64,000 nucleotides of DNA from Neoarius graeffei (GCF_027579695.1 NC_083587.1:39261732-39325731); one strand, 5' to 3'. Numbered from the stretch's first letter, positions 47,266-58,855 are shown. Notes: generated from the letters alone by a model not told the origin. A program made the numbers and translations.

Positions 47266-48879
47266 CAACCTCAATTCCAAAAAAATTGGGACAAAGTACA
47301 AATTGTGAATAAAAACGGATTGCAATAATTTACAAATCTCAAAAACTGATATTGTATTCACAATAGAACATAGACAACATATCAGATGTCAAAAGTGAGA
47401 CATTTTGAAATTTCATGCCAAATATTGGCTCATTTGAAATTTCATGACAGCAACACATCTCAAAAAAGTTGGGACAGGGGCAATAAGAGGCTGGAAAAGT
47501 TAAAGGTACAAAAAAGGAACAGCTGGAGGACCAAATTGTAACTCATTAGGTCAATTGGCAATTGGTCAATATGGTCATTAACATGACTGGGTGTAAAAAG
47601 AGCATCTTGGAGTGGCAGCGGCTCTCAGAAGTAAAGATGGGAAGAGGATCACCAATCCCCCTAATTCTGCGCTGACAAATAGTGGAGCAATATCAGAAAG
47701 GAGTTTGACAGTGTAAAATTGCAAAGAGTTTGAACATATCATCATCTACAGTGCATAATATCATCAAAAGATTCAGAGAATCTGGAAAAATCTCTGTGCG
47801 TAAAGGTCAAGGCCGGAAAACCATACTGGGTGCCTGTAATCTTCGGGCCCTTAGACGGCACTGCATCACATACAGGCATGCTTCTGTATTGGAAATCACA
47901 AAATGGGCTCAGGAATATTTCCAGAGAACATTATCTGTGAACACAATTCACCGTGCCATCCGCTGTTGCCAGCTAAAACTCTATAGTTCAAAGAAGAAGC
48001 CATATCTAAACATGATCCAGAAGCGCAGACGTCTTCTCTGGGCCAAGGCTCATTTAAAATGGACTGTGGCAAAGTGGAAAACTGTTCTGTGGTCAGACGA
48101 ATCAAAATTTGAAGTTCTTTATGGAAATCAGGGATGCCGTGTCATTCGGACTAAAGAGGAGAAGGACGACCCAAGTTGTTATCAGCGCTTAGTTCAGAAG
48201 CCTGCATCTCTGATGGTATGGGGTTGCATTAGTGCGTGTGGCGTGGGCAGCTTACACATCTGGAAAGACACCATCAATGCTGAAAGGTATATCCAGGTTC
48301 TAGAGCAGCATATGCTCCCATCCAAATGACGTCTCTTTCAGGGAAGACCTTGCATTTTCCAACATGACATTGCCAAACCACATACTGCATCAATTACAGC
48401 ATCATGGCTGCGTAGAAGAAGGGTCTGGGTACTGAACCGGCCAGCCTGCAGTCCAGATCTTTCACCCATAGAAAACATTTGGCACATCATAAAACAGAAG
48501 ATATGACAAAAAAGACCTAAGACAGTTGAGCAACTAGAATCCTACATTAGACAAGAATGGGTTAACATTCCTATCCCTAAACTTGAGCAACTTGTCTCCT
48601 CAGTCCCCAGACGTTTACAGACTGTTGTAAAGAGAAAAGGGGATGTCTTACAGTGGTAAACATGGCCTTGTCCCAACTTTTTTGAGATGTGTTGTTGTCA
48701 TGAAATTTTAAATCACCTAATTTTTCTCTTTAAATGATACATTTTCTCAGTTTAAACATTTGATATGTCATCTATGTTCTATTCTGAATAAAATATGGAA
48801 TTTTGAAACTTCCACATCATTGCATTCCGTTTTTATTGACAATTTGTACTTTGTCCCAACTTTTTTGGAATCGGGGTTG
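47266..48879 (+). mobile_element. Tc1-like transposon T9, full length, several stops (T12 family)
   Basis: Ends caacctcaattcc and the complement of caaccccgattcc, TA on both sides. The transposase begins at 47583 ([19 protein letters not shown]) and follows T12 closely. Stops interrupt it near 47676, 47710, 48328 and 48505. [10 protein letters not shown] and [11 protein letters not shown] are kept, while the second catalytic region reads HDIAKPHT. It inserted into T11. Confidence 0.92.
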
Positions 48880-49043
48880 TACATTGAGGAACATTATTCT
48901 TAAATTGTTGCACTGTTTGCCCATGCAGTCTTTCACAGAGCGGTGAACCCCTCCCCATCTTTACTTCTAAGAGACTCCGCCTCTCTGGGATACTCTTTTT
49001 ATACCCAATCATGTTACTGACCTGTTGCCAATGAACCAAATCA

Positions 49044-49473
49044 TCTCATCTCATCTCATCTCATCTCATCTCATCTCATTATCTGTAGCCGCTTTATCCT
49101 TTTCTACAGGGTCGCAGGCAAGCTGGAGCCTATCCCAGCTGACTACAGGCGAAAGGCCGGGTACACCCTGGACAAGTCGCCAGGTCATCACAGGGCTGAC
49201 ACATAAACCACCTCCCGAGCAGGGTTAGATTTGCACCGGTTTAAGCAGCTTTCAGGGGCTACACCGGTATAACTTTGTACCGTGTGAACGCTCTACCGGG
49301 GCAGCCCCGGTGCTACACCGGAGTAAAAGTTGCCGTGTGAACACCCCTATTGACACAGACAACCATTCACACTCACATTCACACCTACGGTCAATTTAGA
49401 GTCACCAGTTAACCTAACCTGCATGTCTTTGGACTGTGGGGGAAACCGGAGCACCCGGAGGAAACCCACACGG
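49044..49473 (-). mobile_element. tRNA-headed SINE, head lost, with an internal insertion
   Basis: Minus-strand copy lacking the tRNA-like head. Target copies tgaaccaaatca at 49032-49043 and 49474-49485. An extra block at about 49206-49350 separates gacacat from gacacagac. The left end has a long ctcat repeat tail. Confidence 0.9.
49206..49350. mobile_element. Short insertion in a SINE, MITE-like
   Basis: About 145 bases rich in caccgg and ccccgg motifs, absent from every other SINE copy here. The flanks gtgtgaac near each half suggest internal symmetry. Ends and target copies are not clear. Confidence 0.5.
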
Positions 49474-49799
49474 TGAACCAAATCAGTTTTTTTTAAACAT
49501 TACACAACTTTTTCAGTCTTTTGTTGCCCCTGTCCCAACTTTTTTGAAACATATTGCTGACATCAAATTCAAAATGAGCACATATTTTTCAAAAAGCAAT
49601 AAAATTTCTCAGTTTCAACATTTGATATATGTTGTCTTTGTACTATTTTCAGTGAAATATAGGGTTTCCATGATTTGCAAATTATCACATGCTGTTTTTA
49701 TTTACACTTATGGGACAGCATCCCAACTTTTTTGGAATTTGGGTTGTAATTGTGAGTGTACAGTCAGGACAGTTTTCTTATAAAGGCTTTTGAGACACT

Positions 49800-50566
49800 G
49801 GCTCATGGACTTTATTTCTCTGAGCTCAGTGTGAACAAAGGACAGGAACAGGTGGCTGGGACAAGACTATATTTAAAGGGCCAGTTGAGCAGTTCAGAGA
49901 GAGTATCATTATAAAGGGAAACCGTAGTATCAGAGGAGGAGAGTTTATGTAAGTCAGCCAGGGTGAGGACTGAAGAGAAACAGCAAACAGATTCAAATTG
50001 ACAGACCAAATATTGTGATAGGCAGAGATGTTCTCCAAAGGAGTAGTCGTAATGTGGAAGTTGCACTCATTAAGCTTATGATTAGAGATACCAGAAACTG
50101 AATCAGAGACAGAAATAGCATTCAAACCAGTAGAACCCAGCAAATCAAGAATATGGCCATGAGTGTGAGTTGGAAAGTCAGTATGCTGTTAAAAAGTTAA
50201 CACACTCTAATAGTGAGATGAACTCAGACGTGTAGGAATGTTTAGTGCCAACATGGAGATTAAACTCACCAAGCACAATTATGGCAGGGCAAAGACATGA
50301 GATCATTGTAAAAAGTTAATTAAATTCTGACAGGAAGCTGGCAGCAGCTTTGGAAGGATGATAAACTAACAACAGCAGCAACAGAGGGGAGGAAAAGCAA
50401 TACCACCTTCAAAGCAATGTATTCAAGAGAGGTAACATCAAATACTGAGAGATCTTTGACTTTTAAAGTAGATCAGTAAACCATAGCCAGGCCACCCCTT
50501 CTTCCTGTTAATCAGGGTTTTGATAGGTAGCTGTCTGGAGGATCTTTTGTGACACATCTTTAATCA
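49800..50566 (-). mobile_element. L2-type LINE endonuclease fragment
   Basis: On the minus strand a frame near 50190-49826 reads FPTHTHGHILDLLGSTG and then SVSDSVSGISNHKLNE, the end of the APE-type endonuclease of L2-like LINEs. Weaker matches continue to about 50560. The RT part is absent. It lies between T11 and T10. Confidence 0.65.
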
Positions 50567-50567
50567 C

Positions 50568-51785
50568 AACCCCAATTCCAAAAAATTTGGGACGCTGTGT
50601 AAATTGTAAATAAAAACAGACTGCGAAAATTTGCAAATCATGGAAACCCTATATTTAATTGAAAATAATACAAAGACAAAATATCAAATGTTGAAAATGA
50701 GAAATTTTATTGTTTTTTGAAAAAAATATATGCTCATTTTGAATTTGATGTCAGAAACACGTTTCAAAAAAGTTGGAACAGGTGCATGTTTACCACTGTG
50801 TTGCATCATCTCTACTTTGAACACCACTCTGTAAATGTTTAGGAACTGGGGAGACCAATTGCTGTAGTTTTAAAAGAGAAATGTTGTTCCATTCACGGTG
50901 GTGTAGTGGTTAGCATTGTTGCCTCACAGCAAGAAGGTCCTGGGTTCGAGCCCAGCGGTCGACGAGGGCCTTTCTGTGTGGAGTTTGCATGTTCTCCCCA
51001 TGTCTGCGTGGGTTTCCTCTGGGTGCTCCGGTTTCCCCCACAGTCCAAAGACATGCAGGTTAGGTTAATTGGTGGCTCTAAATTGACCGTAGGTGTGAAT
51101 GGTTGTTTGTCTATGTGTCAGCCCTGCGATGACCTGGTGACTTGTCCAGGGTGTACCCCACCTCTTGTCCATAGTCAGCTGGGATAGGCTCCAGCTTGCC
51201 TGTGACCCTGTAGGACAGGATAAGCAGCTGCAGATGATGGATGGATGGATGTTGTCCCATTCTTGCCTGATATACAATTTCAGTTGCACAACAGTTTAGG
51301 GTCTCCTTTGTTGTATTTTGCGCTTCATAATGTGCCAAATGTTTTAAATGGGAGACAGGTCTGGACTGCAGGCAGGCCAATTTAGCACCCAGACTCTTTT
51401 ACGACAGAGCCATGCAATTTGAATATGTGTAGAAAGTGGTTTGGCATCGTCTTGCTGAAAGAAGGAAGGCCTTCCCTGAAAAAGATTTTGTTTCTGAAAC
51501 ATATAAAAATCATTCAGCATTAATGGCGCCTTCCCAGATGTACAAGCTACCCATGTCGTGTGGACTAATGCACCCTTATACCATCACAGATGCTGGCTTT
51601 TGAACTGTGCACTGATAACAAGCCGGATGGTCCGTCTCCTCTTTAGCCTGCAGGATGTGGTGTCCATGAATTCTAAAAAGAATTTCTACTTTTGATTCGT
51701 CAGACCTCGGGACAGTTTTCCCACTTCACCTCAGTCCATTGTAAGAGAGCTCGGGCCCAGAGAACGTGGCAGTGTTTCTGGATAT
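50568..51785 (-). mobile_element. Tc1-like transposon T10, left half only, with a SINE
   Basis: The left terminal repeat caaccccaattccaaaa is followed by the C-terminal half of a transposase on the minus strand (pieces such as [16 protein letters not shown] near 51400 and FFQQDDAKP near 51460). The sequence ends near 51785, where a Penelope-like element begins. A SINE sits at 50895-51248. It belongs to the same broad group as T11. Confidence 0.75.
50895..51248 (+). mobile_element. tRNA-headed SINE, subfamily B
   Basis: Plus strand with a (GGAT)n tail. Target copies atgttgttccattc (50881-50894) and atgttgtcccattc (51249-51262) differ at one base. Confidence 0.92.
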
Positions 51786-53860
51786 TTGTCTGTGAAGATT
51801 CTCATTCATCCAGGTCATGGTAAACTGTGGGTGGTAAAAGAGAGCAACTGGACTTGCTTGAAGATTCTTGAAGACGCTTCACCTCTCATCTGAAAGGCTT
51901 CTTCAGTTCTGTTTGACTGGTAGGGAGCATCAGGTATTTATCCTCTCATGGATGAAAAGCTCATCTAAGGTGTCATTGAGTCATCCTGTTGGTGTGGGTC
52001 AACTGGGGGCTGGATGTGAACGGCCTCGAGAGTCGTTAGGGTGATCAATGGATTGCCCGTTATGGTAATCAATGGAATGCTGATTCTCTCTGTCCTCCTG
52101 TGAGTCACTGAAAACAGCTGGGTTTTGGTGTGCATTCAGTTGTCTGGGAAGTGTTCCAAGGACTGCATTGTAGGTGGCTGATAAATGATGTCTTAGACCC
52201 CCACCTCTGTTCAGTGATGGCCGTTCCAGGTTGACAAAAATGGCTTCTTTAACTCCTCGCTCATACCAACGATCCTCTCTGGCTAAAATGCGTACGTTGC
52301 AATCCTGAAATGAGTGTCCTTTGTTGTTAAGATGAAGGTAGACAGCAGAGTCCTGGCCTGAGGAACTGGCTCTCCTGTGTTGAGCCATGCGCCTGTGAAG
52401 CGGTTGCTTTGTCTCCCCAATATATGAGTCCATGCATTCCTCACTGCACTGAATGGCATACACTACGTTGTCCTGTTTGTGTCTGGGTATTCTGTCCTTA
52501 GGGTGGACCAGTTTCTGCTTCAGAGTGTTACTGGGTCTGAAATGTACTGGAATGTTGTGTTTGTAGAAGATCCTCCTGAATTTCTCAGATAGACCAGAAA
52601 TGTAGGGAATGACAATGTTCTTGCATTTGTTCCTGTTATCCTCCTTGTCCATTCTGTTCCTTTTTCTGCTCTTGAGGAAAGACCAGTTGGGATACCCACA
52701 GTTCTGAAGTGCTTTCTTGATGTGATTCTGCTCCTTCTCTTTTCCCTCTATCGTTGTAGGGATATTCTGAGCCCTGTGTTGCAAGGTCCTAATGACCCCC
52801 AATTTGTGTTCCAGTGGGTGGTGAGAGTCAAAGAGTAGGTACTGGTCTGTGTGGGTGGGTTTCCGGTAGACCTCGATGCTCAGGCTTCTGTCTTGTCTAA
52901 TGTGTACATCACAATCCAAGAAGGCTAGATTATTCCCACTGACGTCCTCCCGAGTGAAGTTGATGTTAATATCCACTGCATTGATGTGCTTAGAGAAGGC
53001 TTCCACCTCATGGGTTTTGATTTTAACCCAGGTGTCATCCACATATCTGAACCAGTGGCTGGGAGCAACTTCTGAAAAAGTGGTCAAAGCTTTATGTTCC
53101 ACTTCCTCCATGTAAAGATTGGCCACAATAGGGGATACCGGTGAGCCCATGGCACATCCATGCTTCTGTCTGTAGAAACTTTCATTAAACTGGAAATAAG
53201 TGGTAGTCAGGCAGAGGTCAAGCAGGGTGCAAACCTGGTCCGTGGTGAGGTTCGTTTTATCCAATAAGGTGCTGTCTCGAAGGAGTCGTTTCCTAACAGA
53301 TTCAACTGCTTCTGTGGTGGGAATGCAGGTGAACAGAGAAGTGAGGTCATAGGAAACCATGGTTTCATCTGCGTCTAGTTTGAGGTCTGCAACTTTAGTA
53401 GCAAAACCTTGGGAGTTTTTGACGTGATGTGGCATATTCCCAATGAGAGGAGCCAGGATGGCGGCCAGGTGTTTGGCCATGTTGTAAATAACAGAGTTTA
53501 TACTGCTGATGATAGGTCTGAGTGGAGCTCCTTCCTTGTGAATCTTGGGAAGTCCGTATATGAGAGGAACGTCTTCCCCAGGATACAATCTGTAGTACAG
53601 AGATCGGTTGATGGCTTGGTCCTTTTCTAGTTGTTGCAGGCAGCTAACAACTTTCTTTTTGTAACAACTTATGAGGTCCAGCCTCAAGGTTCCATCGGTG
53701 GTAGTGTCGCTGAGGAGACTGGTCATCCTGGAGTGGTAGTCCGCTGTGTTTAGCAACACTGTGCATCTCCCTTTGTCAGCAGGAAGGATGATGATGTTCT
53801 GGTCTCTTTGAAGCAGTGTAAGAGCCCTCCTTTCTTTTTCTGGAAGTACATGAAGCCAAC
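51786..53860 (-). mobile_element. Penelope-like retroelement, 5' truncated, coding frame open
   Basis: A single minus-strand frame of about 610 codons runs from near 53855 to a stop at 51999. It encodes a Penelope-type reverse transcriptase (LPADKGRCTVLL, YGLPKIHKEGAPLRPIIS, SYDLTSLFTCIP, GCAMGSPVSPIVANLYME, FRYVDDTWVK) and then a GIY-YIG endonuclease (NVVYAIQC, DSYIGETKQPLHRRM). The trailing region 51786-51998 holds the conserved stem-forming segment common to fish Penelope-like elements. The N-terminal part is missing. The long open frame points to a young copy. Confidence 0.9.
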
Positions 53861-54100
53861 AATAACCATAATGTTAGCAGGGCGGGGTAGTGATGTGTCA
53901 TTTGTGAACAAGTCATTCAATTTTTCCCTGGGTCATGCACGTGCGCCACTCAGGCTCAGCTTCATTCACGAACAGGTCTTTTGGGTATGAGTCTCTTGTT
54001 CACTTGTCATGTGACCACTATGGAGTTTGATTCTGATCTTTATTCAACATCATGGTCTATCAATCTAAATTTTTTTATGTCATAATGACAATGTCCCTTC
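53861..54100. other. No gene recognised
   Basis: Contains gtgaacaagtcattca and similar motifs seen in short fish repeats, but boundaries could not be set. Confidence 0.3.
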
Positions 54101-54830
54101 AAGTTTCCCCTTGACCAGACACTTTTGGTAGCCATCAACAAGGTTTTATCAGAATTCTGGTTGGATATTTGATCACTTTTCTTGGCAGAATTGTTAGAGC
54201 AATTAAATGTGTGTGTTTCTTTGCACAGACCTGATTTTTAAGCACAGTCACATACTTTTGATGGAGTTGAGGTCAGGACTTGTTTTAATCTTCATGTTAG
54301 CCTGCTTTATTCATCCCCATGTTGACATTCATGGTGAACAACAGGAACCAAACTGGGTCACTGCATCCCTGAAACAATAAGCTCTATTCCTATTTCACAG
54401 GAAAAAGTAAGAGCAATCTTTCAATCTATCCAAAACAATTCGGGCACCTTGTTAGGATGTCCTCTGGATGCCTCCCAAGGGAGGTTTTCTGGGCATACCC
54501 CACCGGGAGGAGACCCCAGGGCAGACCCAGGACACGCTGGAGAGATTACATCTCTCGGCTGGCCTGGGAACGCCTCGGTATTCCCCCGGAAGAGCTGGTG
54601 GAGGTGGCTGGGGAAAAGGAAGTCTGGGCTGCTCTGCTTAGGTAGCTACCCCCGCGACCCGGATAAGCGGTAGAAGATGGATGGATGGAAGCAAGAGCAA
54701 ATCAAGTTTCATTTTTCACAAATGCTGTCCGATTTCTTGCCCATGGTGTAATCTTATGTTAGATGTATCCCTGGCTTATATGGAAAGATTTTCACCAGTC
54801 TGTATGAATTTATTCTGATTTCAAAAAATT
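54100..54830 (-). mobile_element. Fragment of the T3 family of Tc1 elements, split by a Rex3 tail
   Basis: 54100-54330 parallels 16885-17080 of T3 (agaattctggttggatattt and gttagcctgctttat in common), in the same orientation. No terminal repeat or long frame was found. The Rex3 3' fragment at 54417-54692 separates it from 54701-54830. Confidence 0.6.
54417..54692 (+). mobile_element. Rex3 (RTE clade) LINE 3' fragment
   Basis: The plus strand encodes the typical end of the Rex3 ORF (RPRTRWRDYISRLAWERLG, then IPPEELVEVAGEKEVWAALL) and finishes with a ggataagcgg segment and (GATG)n. Target copies aagagcaa at 54409-54416 and 54693-54700. 5' truncated, as most Rex3 copies are. Confidence 0.88.
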
Positions 54831-54837
54831 CCATTTA

Positions 54838-56114
54838 CAGTGGTGCTTGAAAGTTTGTGAACCCTTTAGAATTTTCTATATTTCTGCATATATGACCTAA
54901 AACATCATCAGATTTTCACACAAGTCCTAAAAGTAGATAAAGAGAACCCAGTTAAACAAATGAGACAAAAATATTATACTTGGTCATTTATTTATTGAGG
55001 AAAATGATCCAATATTGCATATCTGTGAGTGGCAAAAGTATGTGAACCTCTAGGATTAGCAGTTAATTTGAAGGTGAAATTAGAGTCAGGTGTTTTCAAT
55101 CAATGGGATGACAATCAGGTGTGAGTGGGCACCCTGTTTTATTTAAAGAACAGGGATTTACCGTATCAAAATCTGATCTTCACAACACATGTTTGTGGAA
55201 GTGCATCATGGCACGAACAAAGGAGATTTCTGAGGACCTCACAAAAAGTGTTATTGATGCTCATCAGGCTGGAAAAGGTTACAAAACCATCTCTAAAGAG
55301 TTTGGACTCCACCAATCCACAGTCAGACAGATTGTGTACAAATGGAGGAAATTCAAGACTATTGTTACCCTCCCCAGGAGTGGTCGGCCAACAAAGATCA
55401 CTCCAAGAGCAAGGCGTGTAATAGTCAGCGAGGTCACAAAGGACCCCAGGGTAACTTCTAAGCAACTGAAGGCCTCTCTTACATTGGCTAATGTTCATGA
55501 GTCCATCATCAGGAGAACACAGAACAGCAATGGTGTGCATGGCAGGGTTGCAAGGAGAAAGCCAATGCTCTCCAAAAAGAGAAGGTGGGTCATGCAGTAA
55601 GACAACGACCCTAAGCACACAAGTCGTTCTACCAAAGAATGGTTAAAGAAGAATAAAGTTAATGTTTTGGAATGGCCAAGTCAAAGTCCTGACCTTAATC
55701 CAATGGAAATGTTGTGGAAGGACCTGAAGCGAGCAGTTCATGTGAGGAAACCCACCAACATCCCAGAGTTGAAGCTGTTCTGTACGGAGGAATGGGCTAA
55801 AATTCCTCCAAGCCAGTGTGCAGGACTGATCAACGGTTACCGGAAATGTTTAGTTGCAATTATTGCTGCACAAGGGGGTCACACCAGATACTAAAAGCAA
55901 AGGTTCACATACTTTTGCCACTCACAGATATGTAATATTGGATCATTTTCCTCAATAAATAAATGACCAAGTATAATATTTTTGTCTCATTTGTTTAACT
56001 GGGTTCTCTTTATCTACTTTTAGGACTTGTGTGAAAATCTGATGATGTTTTAGGTCATATTTATGCAGAAATATAGAACATTCTAAAGGGTTCACAAACT
56101 TTCAATCACAACTG
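54838..56114 (+). mobile_element. Tc1-like transposon T6, internal deletion derivative
   Basis: T4/T5 family, TA at both ends; the right end has small changes. The transposase starts at 55208 (MARTKEISEDLTKSV) and is open to about 55580. There a deletion of roughly 330 bases joins the end of the DNA-binding half directly to KRRWVMQ, so the first catalytic Asp is gone. A stop follows, then the frame with SPDLNPMEMLW ends GGHTRY at 55894. Confidence 0.92.
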
Positions 56115-56535
56115 TAGATGCATCATAAAGTGGGCAATCTGTAGACTCCATTTACAATCCATGATTATGAATGAATTGTTACAACACCCAGTGAGAGGCC
56201 AGGAATGCATGTTCAAAATCACTTCAAATCAAGTTGATTTCAACAGTGCTGATGAGTTAAAGTGCTGATGACACGTTTTTGACATCTTTGGCGATGTTTT
56301 ATAACATAAAAAGTAATTCCCGATGATCCATATATTAATTCACGAAGGAGCCTATTTTACAAGTTATGATAAAAAACGCGGCTATTTGGGCAAATTTGAC
56401 AGGGCTGCAGCACCCAGGAGACGAAAGAGGAGGAGGAGCTATATGACGTCAGCGAAAGAACCTTACTCCTAACTTACCAGTTTGTTGTTGATGCGACAGG
56501 TGTTCAGTTTGTCATTATTAGTATTATTATTATAC

Positions 56536-56591
<56 letters not shown>

Positions 56592-56593
<2 letters not shown>

Positions 56594-58197
56594 ACCCCGA
56601 TTCCAAAAAAGTTGGGACAAAGTACAAATTGTAAATAAAAACGGAATGCAATGATGTGGAAGTTTCAAAATTCCATATTTTATTCAGAATAGAATATAGA
56701 TGGCATATCAAATGTTTAAACTGAGAAAATGTATCATTTAAAGAGAAAAATTAGGTGATTTTTAAATTTCATGACAGCAACACATCTCAAAAAAGTTGGG
56801 ACAAGGCCACATTTACCACTGTGAGACATCCCCTTTTCTCTTTACAACAGTCTGTAAACGTCTGGGGACTGAGGAGACAAGTTGCTCAAGTTTAGGGATA
56901 GGAATGTTAACCCATTCTTGTCGAATGTAGGATTCTAGTTGCTCAACTGTCTTAGGTCTTTTTTGTCGTATCTTCCGTTTTATGATGCGCCAAATGTTTT
57001 CTATGGGTGAAAGATCTGGACTGCAGGCTGGCCAGTTCAGTACCCGGACCCTTCTTCTACGCAGCCATGATGCTGTAATTGATGCAGTATGTGGTTTGGC
57101 ATTGTCATGTTGGAAAATGCAAGGTCTTCCCTGAAAGAGACATCGTCTGGATGGGAGCATATGTTGCTCTAGAACCTGGATATACCTTTCAGCATTGATG
57201 GTGTCTTTCCAGATGTGTAAGCTGCCCACGCCACACGTACTAATGCAACCCCATACCATCAGAGATGCAGGCTTCTGAACTGAGCGCTGATAACAACTTG
57301 GGTCGTCCTTCTCTTCTTTAGTCCGAATGACACGGCGTCCCTGATTTCCATAAAGAACTTCAAATTTTGATTCGTCTGACCACAGAACAGTTTTCCACTT
57401 TGCCACAGTCCATTTTAAATGAGCCTTGGCCCAGAGAAGACGTCTGCGCTTCTGGGTCATGTGTAGATATGGCTTCTTCTTTGAACTATAGAGTTTTAGC
57501 TGGCAACGGCGGATGGCACGGTGAATTGTGTTCACAGATAATGTTCTCTGGAAATATTCCTGAGCCCATTTTGTGATTTCCAATACAGAAGCATGCCTGT
57601 ATGTGATGCAGTGCCGTCTAAGGGCCCGAAGATCACGGGCACCCAGTATGGTTTTCCGGCCTTGACCCTTACGCACAGAGATTCTTCCAGATTCTCTGAA
57701 TCTTTTGATGATATTATGCACTGTAGATGATGATATGTTCAAACTCTTTGCAATTTTACACTGTCGAACTCCTTTCTGATATTGCTCCACTATTTGTCGG
57801 CGCAGAATTAGGGGGATTGGTGATCCTCTTCCCATCTTTACTTCTGAGAGCCGCTGCCACTCCAAGATGCTCTTTTTATACCCAGTCATGTTAATGATCT
57901 ATTGCCAATTGACCTAATGAGTTGCAATTTGGTCCTCCAGCTGTTCCTTTTTTGTACCTTTAACTTTTCCAGCCTCTTATTGCCCCTGTCCCAACTTTTT
58001 TGAGATGTGTTGCTGTCATGAAATTTCAAATGAGCCAATATTTGGCATGAAATTTCAAAATGTCTCACTTTCTACATTTGATATGTTGTCTATGTTCTAT
58101 TGTGAATACAATATCAGTTTTTGAGATTTGTAAATTATTGCATTCTGTTTTTATTCACAATTTGTACTTTGTCCCAACTTTTTTGGAATCGGGGTTG
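56592..58197 (-). mobile_element. Tc1-like transposon T12, full length and apparently intact
   Basis: Both terminal repeats are present (caaccccgattccaaaaaag and its complement), about 200 bases long. Each contains an outer and an inner gttgggac motif (near 56610 and 56800, near 57990 and 58175), the IR/DR layout of Sleeping Beauty-like elements. AT runs flank it. It encloses one uninterrupted transposase gene. It sits inside Kolobok K4 and is therefore younger than it. Confidence 0.93.
56813..57889 (-). CDS. Tc1 transposase, uninterrupted 358 codons
   Basis: This enzyme would bind the element's own terminal repeats in the nucleus, cut at TA and paste the element elsewhere. The first ATG ([14 protein letters not shown]) starts a frame without breaks to a TAA or TGA-type stop. 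An N-terminal paired-like DNA-binding part includes [19 protein letters not shown] (about residues 50-68) and a GRKTI hook. The catalytic core has [23 protein letters not shown] and [11 protein letters not shown]; the second Asp and the Glu are separated by 34 residues, the DD34E pattern of Tc1. Length is normal for the family. T9 is a broken relative 8 kb to the left. Nothing in the sequence argues against activity, but activity is not shown. Confidence 0.93.
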   Translation of the reverse strand: MTGYKKSILEWQRLSEVKMGRGSPIPLILRRQIVEQYQKGVRQCKIAKSLNISSSTVHNIIKRFRESGRISVRKGQGRKTILGARDLRALRRHCITYRHASVLEITKWAQEYFQRTLSVNTIHRAIRRCQLKLYSSKKKPYLHMTQKRRRLLWAKAHLKWTVAKWKTVLWSDESKFEVLYGNQGRRVIRTKEEKDDPSCYQRSVQKPASLMVWGCISTCGVGSLHIWKDTINAERYIQVLEQHMLPSRRCLFQGRPCIFQHDNAKPHTASITASWLRRRRVRVLNWPACSPDLSPIENIWRIIKRKIRQKRPKTVEQLESYIRQEWVNIPIPKLEQLVSSVPRRLQTVVKRKGDVSQW

Positions 58198-58264
<67 letters not shown>

Positions 58265-58270
58265 GTTATT

Positions 58271-58855
58271 ATGCCTTCGCGTTGTGTTGCCGGCTTTTGC
58301 TCCAAAACCTACAAGGATGGGGTAAGTTTATTCAAGTTTCCCAGAGATCCCGAGCTGCATGCGAAGTGGGTGAAGCAAGTCAGGCGCACTCGTGACAAGT
58401 GGGAGCCCTCACCAACATCCGTCCTGTGCTCTGAACACTTCGATTTGGATTGTTTTGACACCCTTCCCAGCTTAAAAGAATCTCTTGGGTGTTCAGTTCA
58501 GCACAAACGTGTATTACTGCCATCAGCAGTGCTGCCATCAGCAGTGCCTACACAGTGTTGCCAGATTGGGAGGTTTCCCGCCCAGTTGAGCGGTTTCAAG
58601 TGCATTTTGGTGGGTTTTAAACATATTTTGGGCTGGAAAACGTCAGCAGTATCTGTTGCCAGATACTGCTGAAGTTTTCCAGCCCAAAATATGTTCAAAA
58701 CCCACCAAAATGCACTTGAAACCGCCCAAATGGGCGGGATTCCTCCCAATCTGGCAACACTGCCAGTATTCCGGAGGGGGTCTACTAGTAGCTATGCCGG
58801 ATCCAAAGACAGTCCTCCTGTCAGAACATGTGTTGTGAAACGACATAAGATAAAG
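58271..58855 (+). pseudogene. THAP-domain exon of Kolobok K4, interrupted by a MITE
   Basis: Starts MPSRCVAGFC and contains GVSLFKFPRDPELHAKW and SVLCSEHF, giving the full Cys-x4-Cys ... Cys-x2-His zinc site plus the conserved Pro and Trp of THAP fingers. After residue 90 or so the frame is interrupted by a fold-back MITE and resumes with FRRGSTSSYAGSK before a donor at 58855. THAP fingers bind the ends of Kolobok and P-type elements. Confidence 0.75.
58553..58762. mobile_element. Fold-back MITE, about 210 bases
   Basis: Begins cagtgttgccagattggg and ends in its complement; nearly the whole unit is one palindrome with its centre near 58660. No coding capacity. A target copy could not be identified. 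Confidence 0.85.

Larger units (their letters stand above)
46925..49746 (-). mobile_element. Tc1-like transposon T11, right half only, split by T9 and a SINE
   Basis: Related to the T12 family but diverged. The right terminal repeat ends gttg before TA at 49746. The minus strand holds remnants of the N-terminal half of a Tc1 transposase between about 46935 and 49010. The left half is missing; the copy stops near 46935 where unrelated sequence begins. T9 sits at 47266-48879 and a SINE at 49044-49473, and the T11 sequence is continuous when they are removed. Confidence 0.75.

Noticed and set aside
49021-49080. CRISPR-like array of ctcat units
   Set aside because: It is the simple-repeat tail of a SINE without spacers; the genome is eukaryotic.
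52876-53630. Plus-strand frames opposite the Penelope-like RT
   Set aside because: They are shadows of the long minus-strand coding frame.
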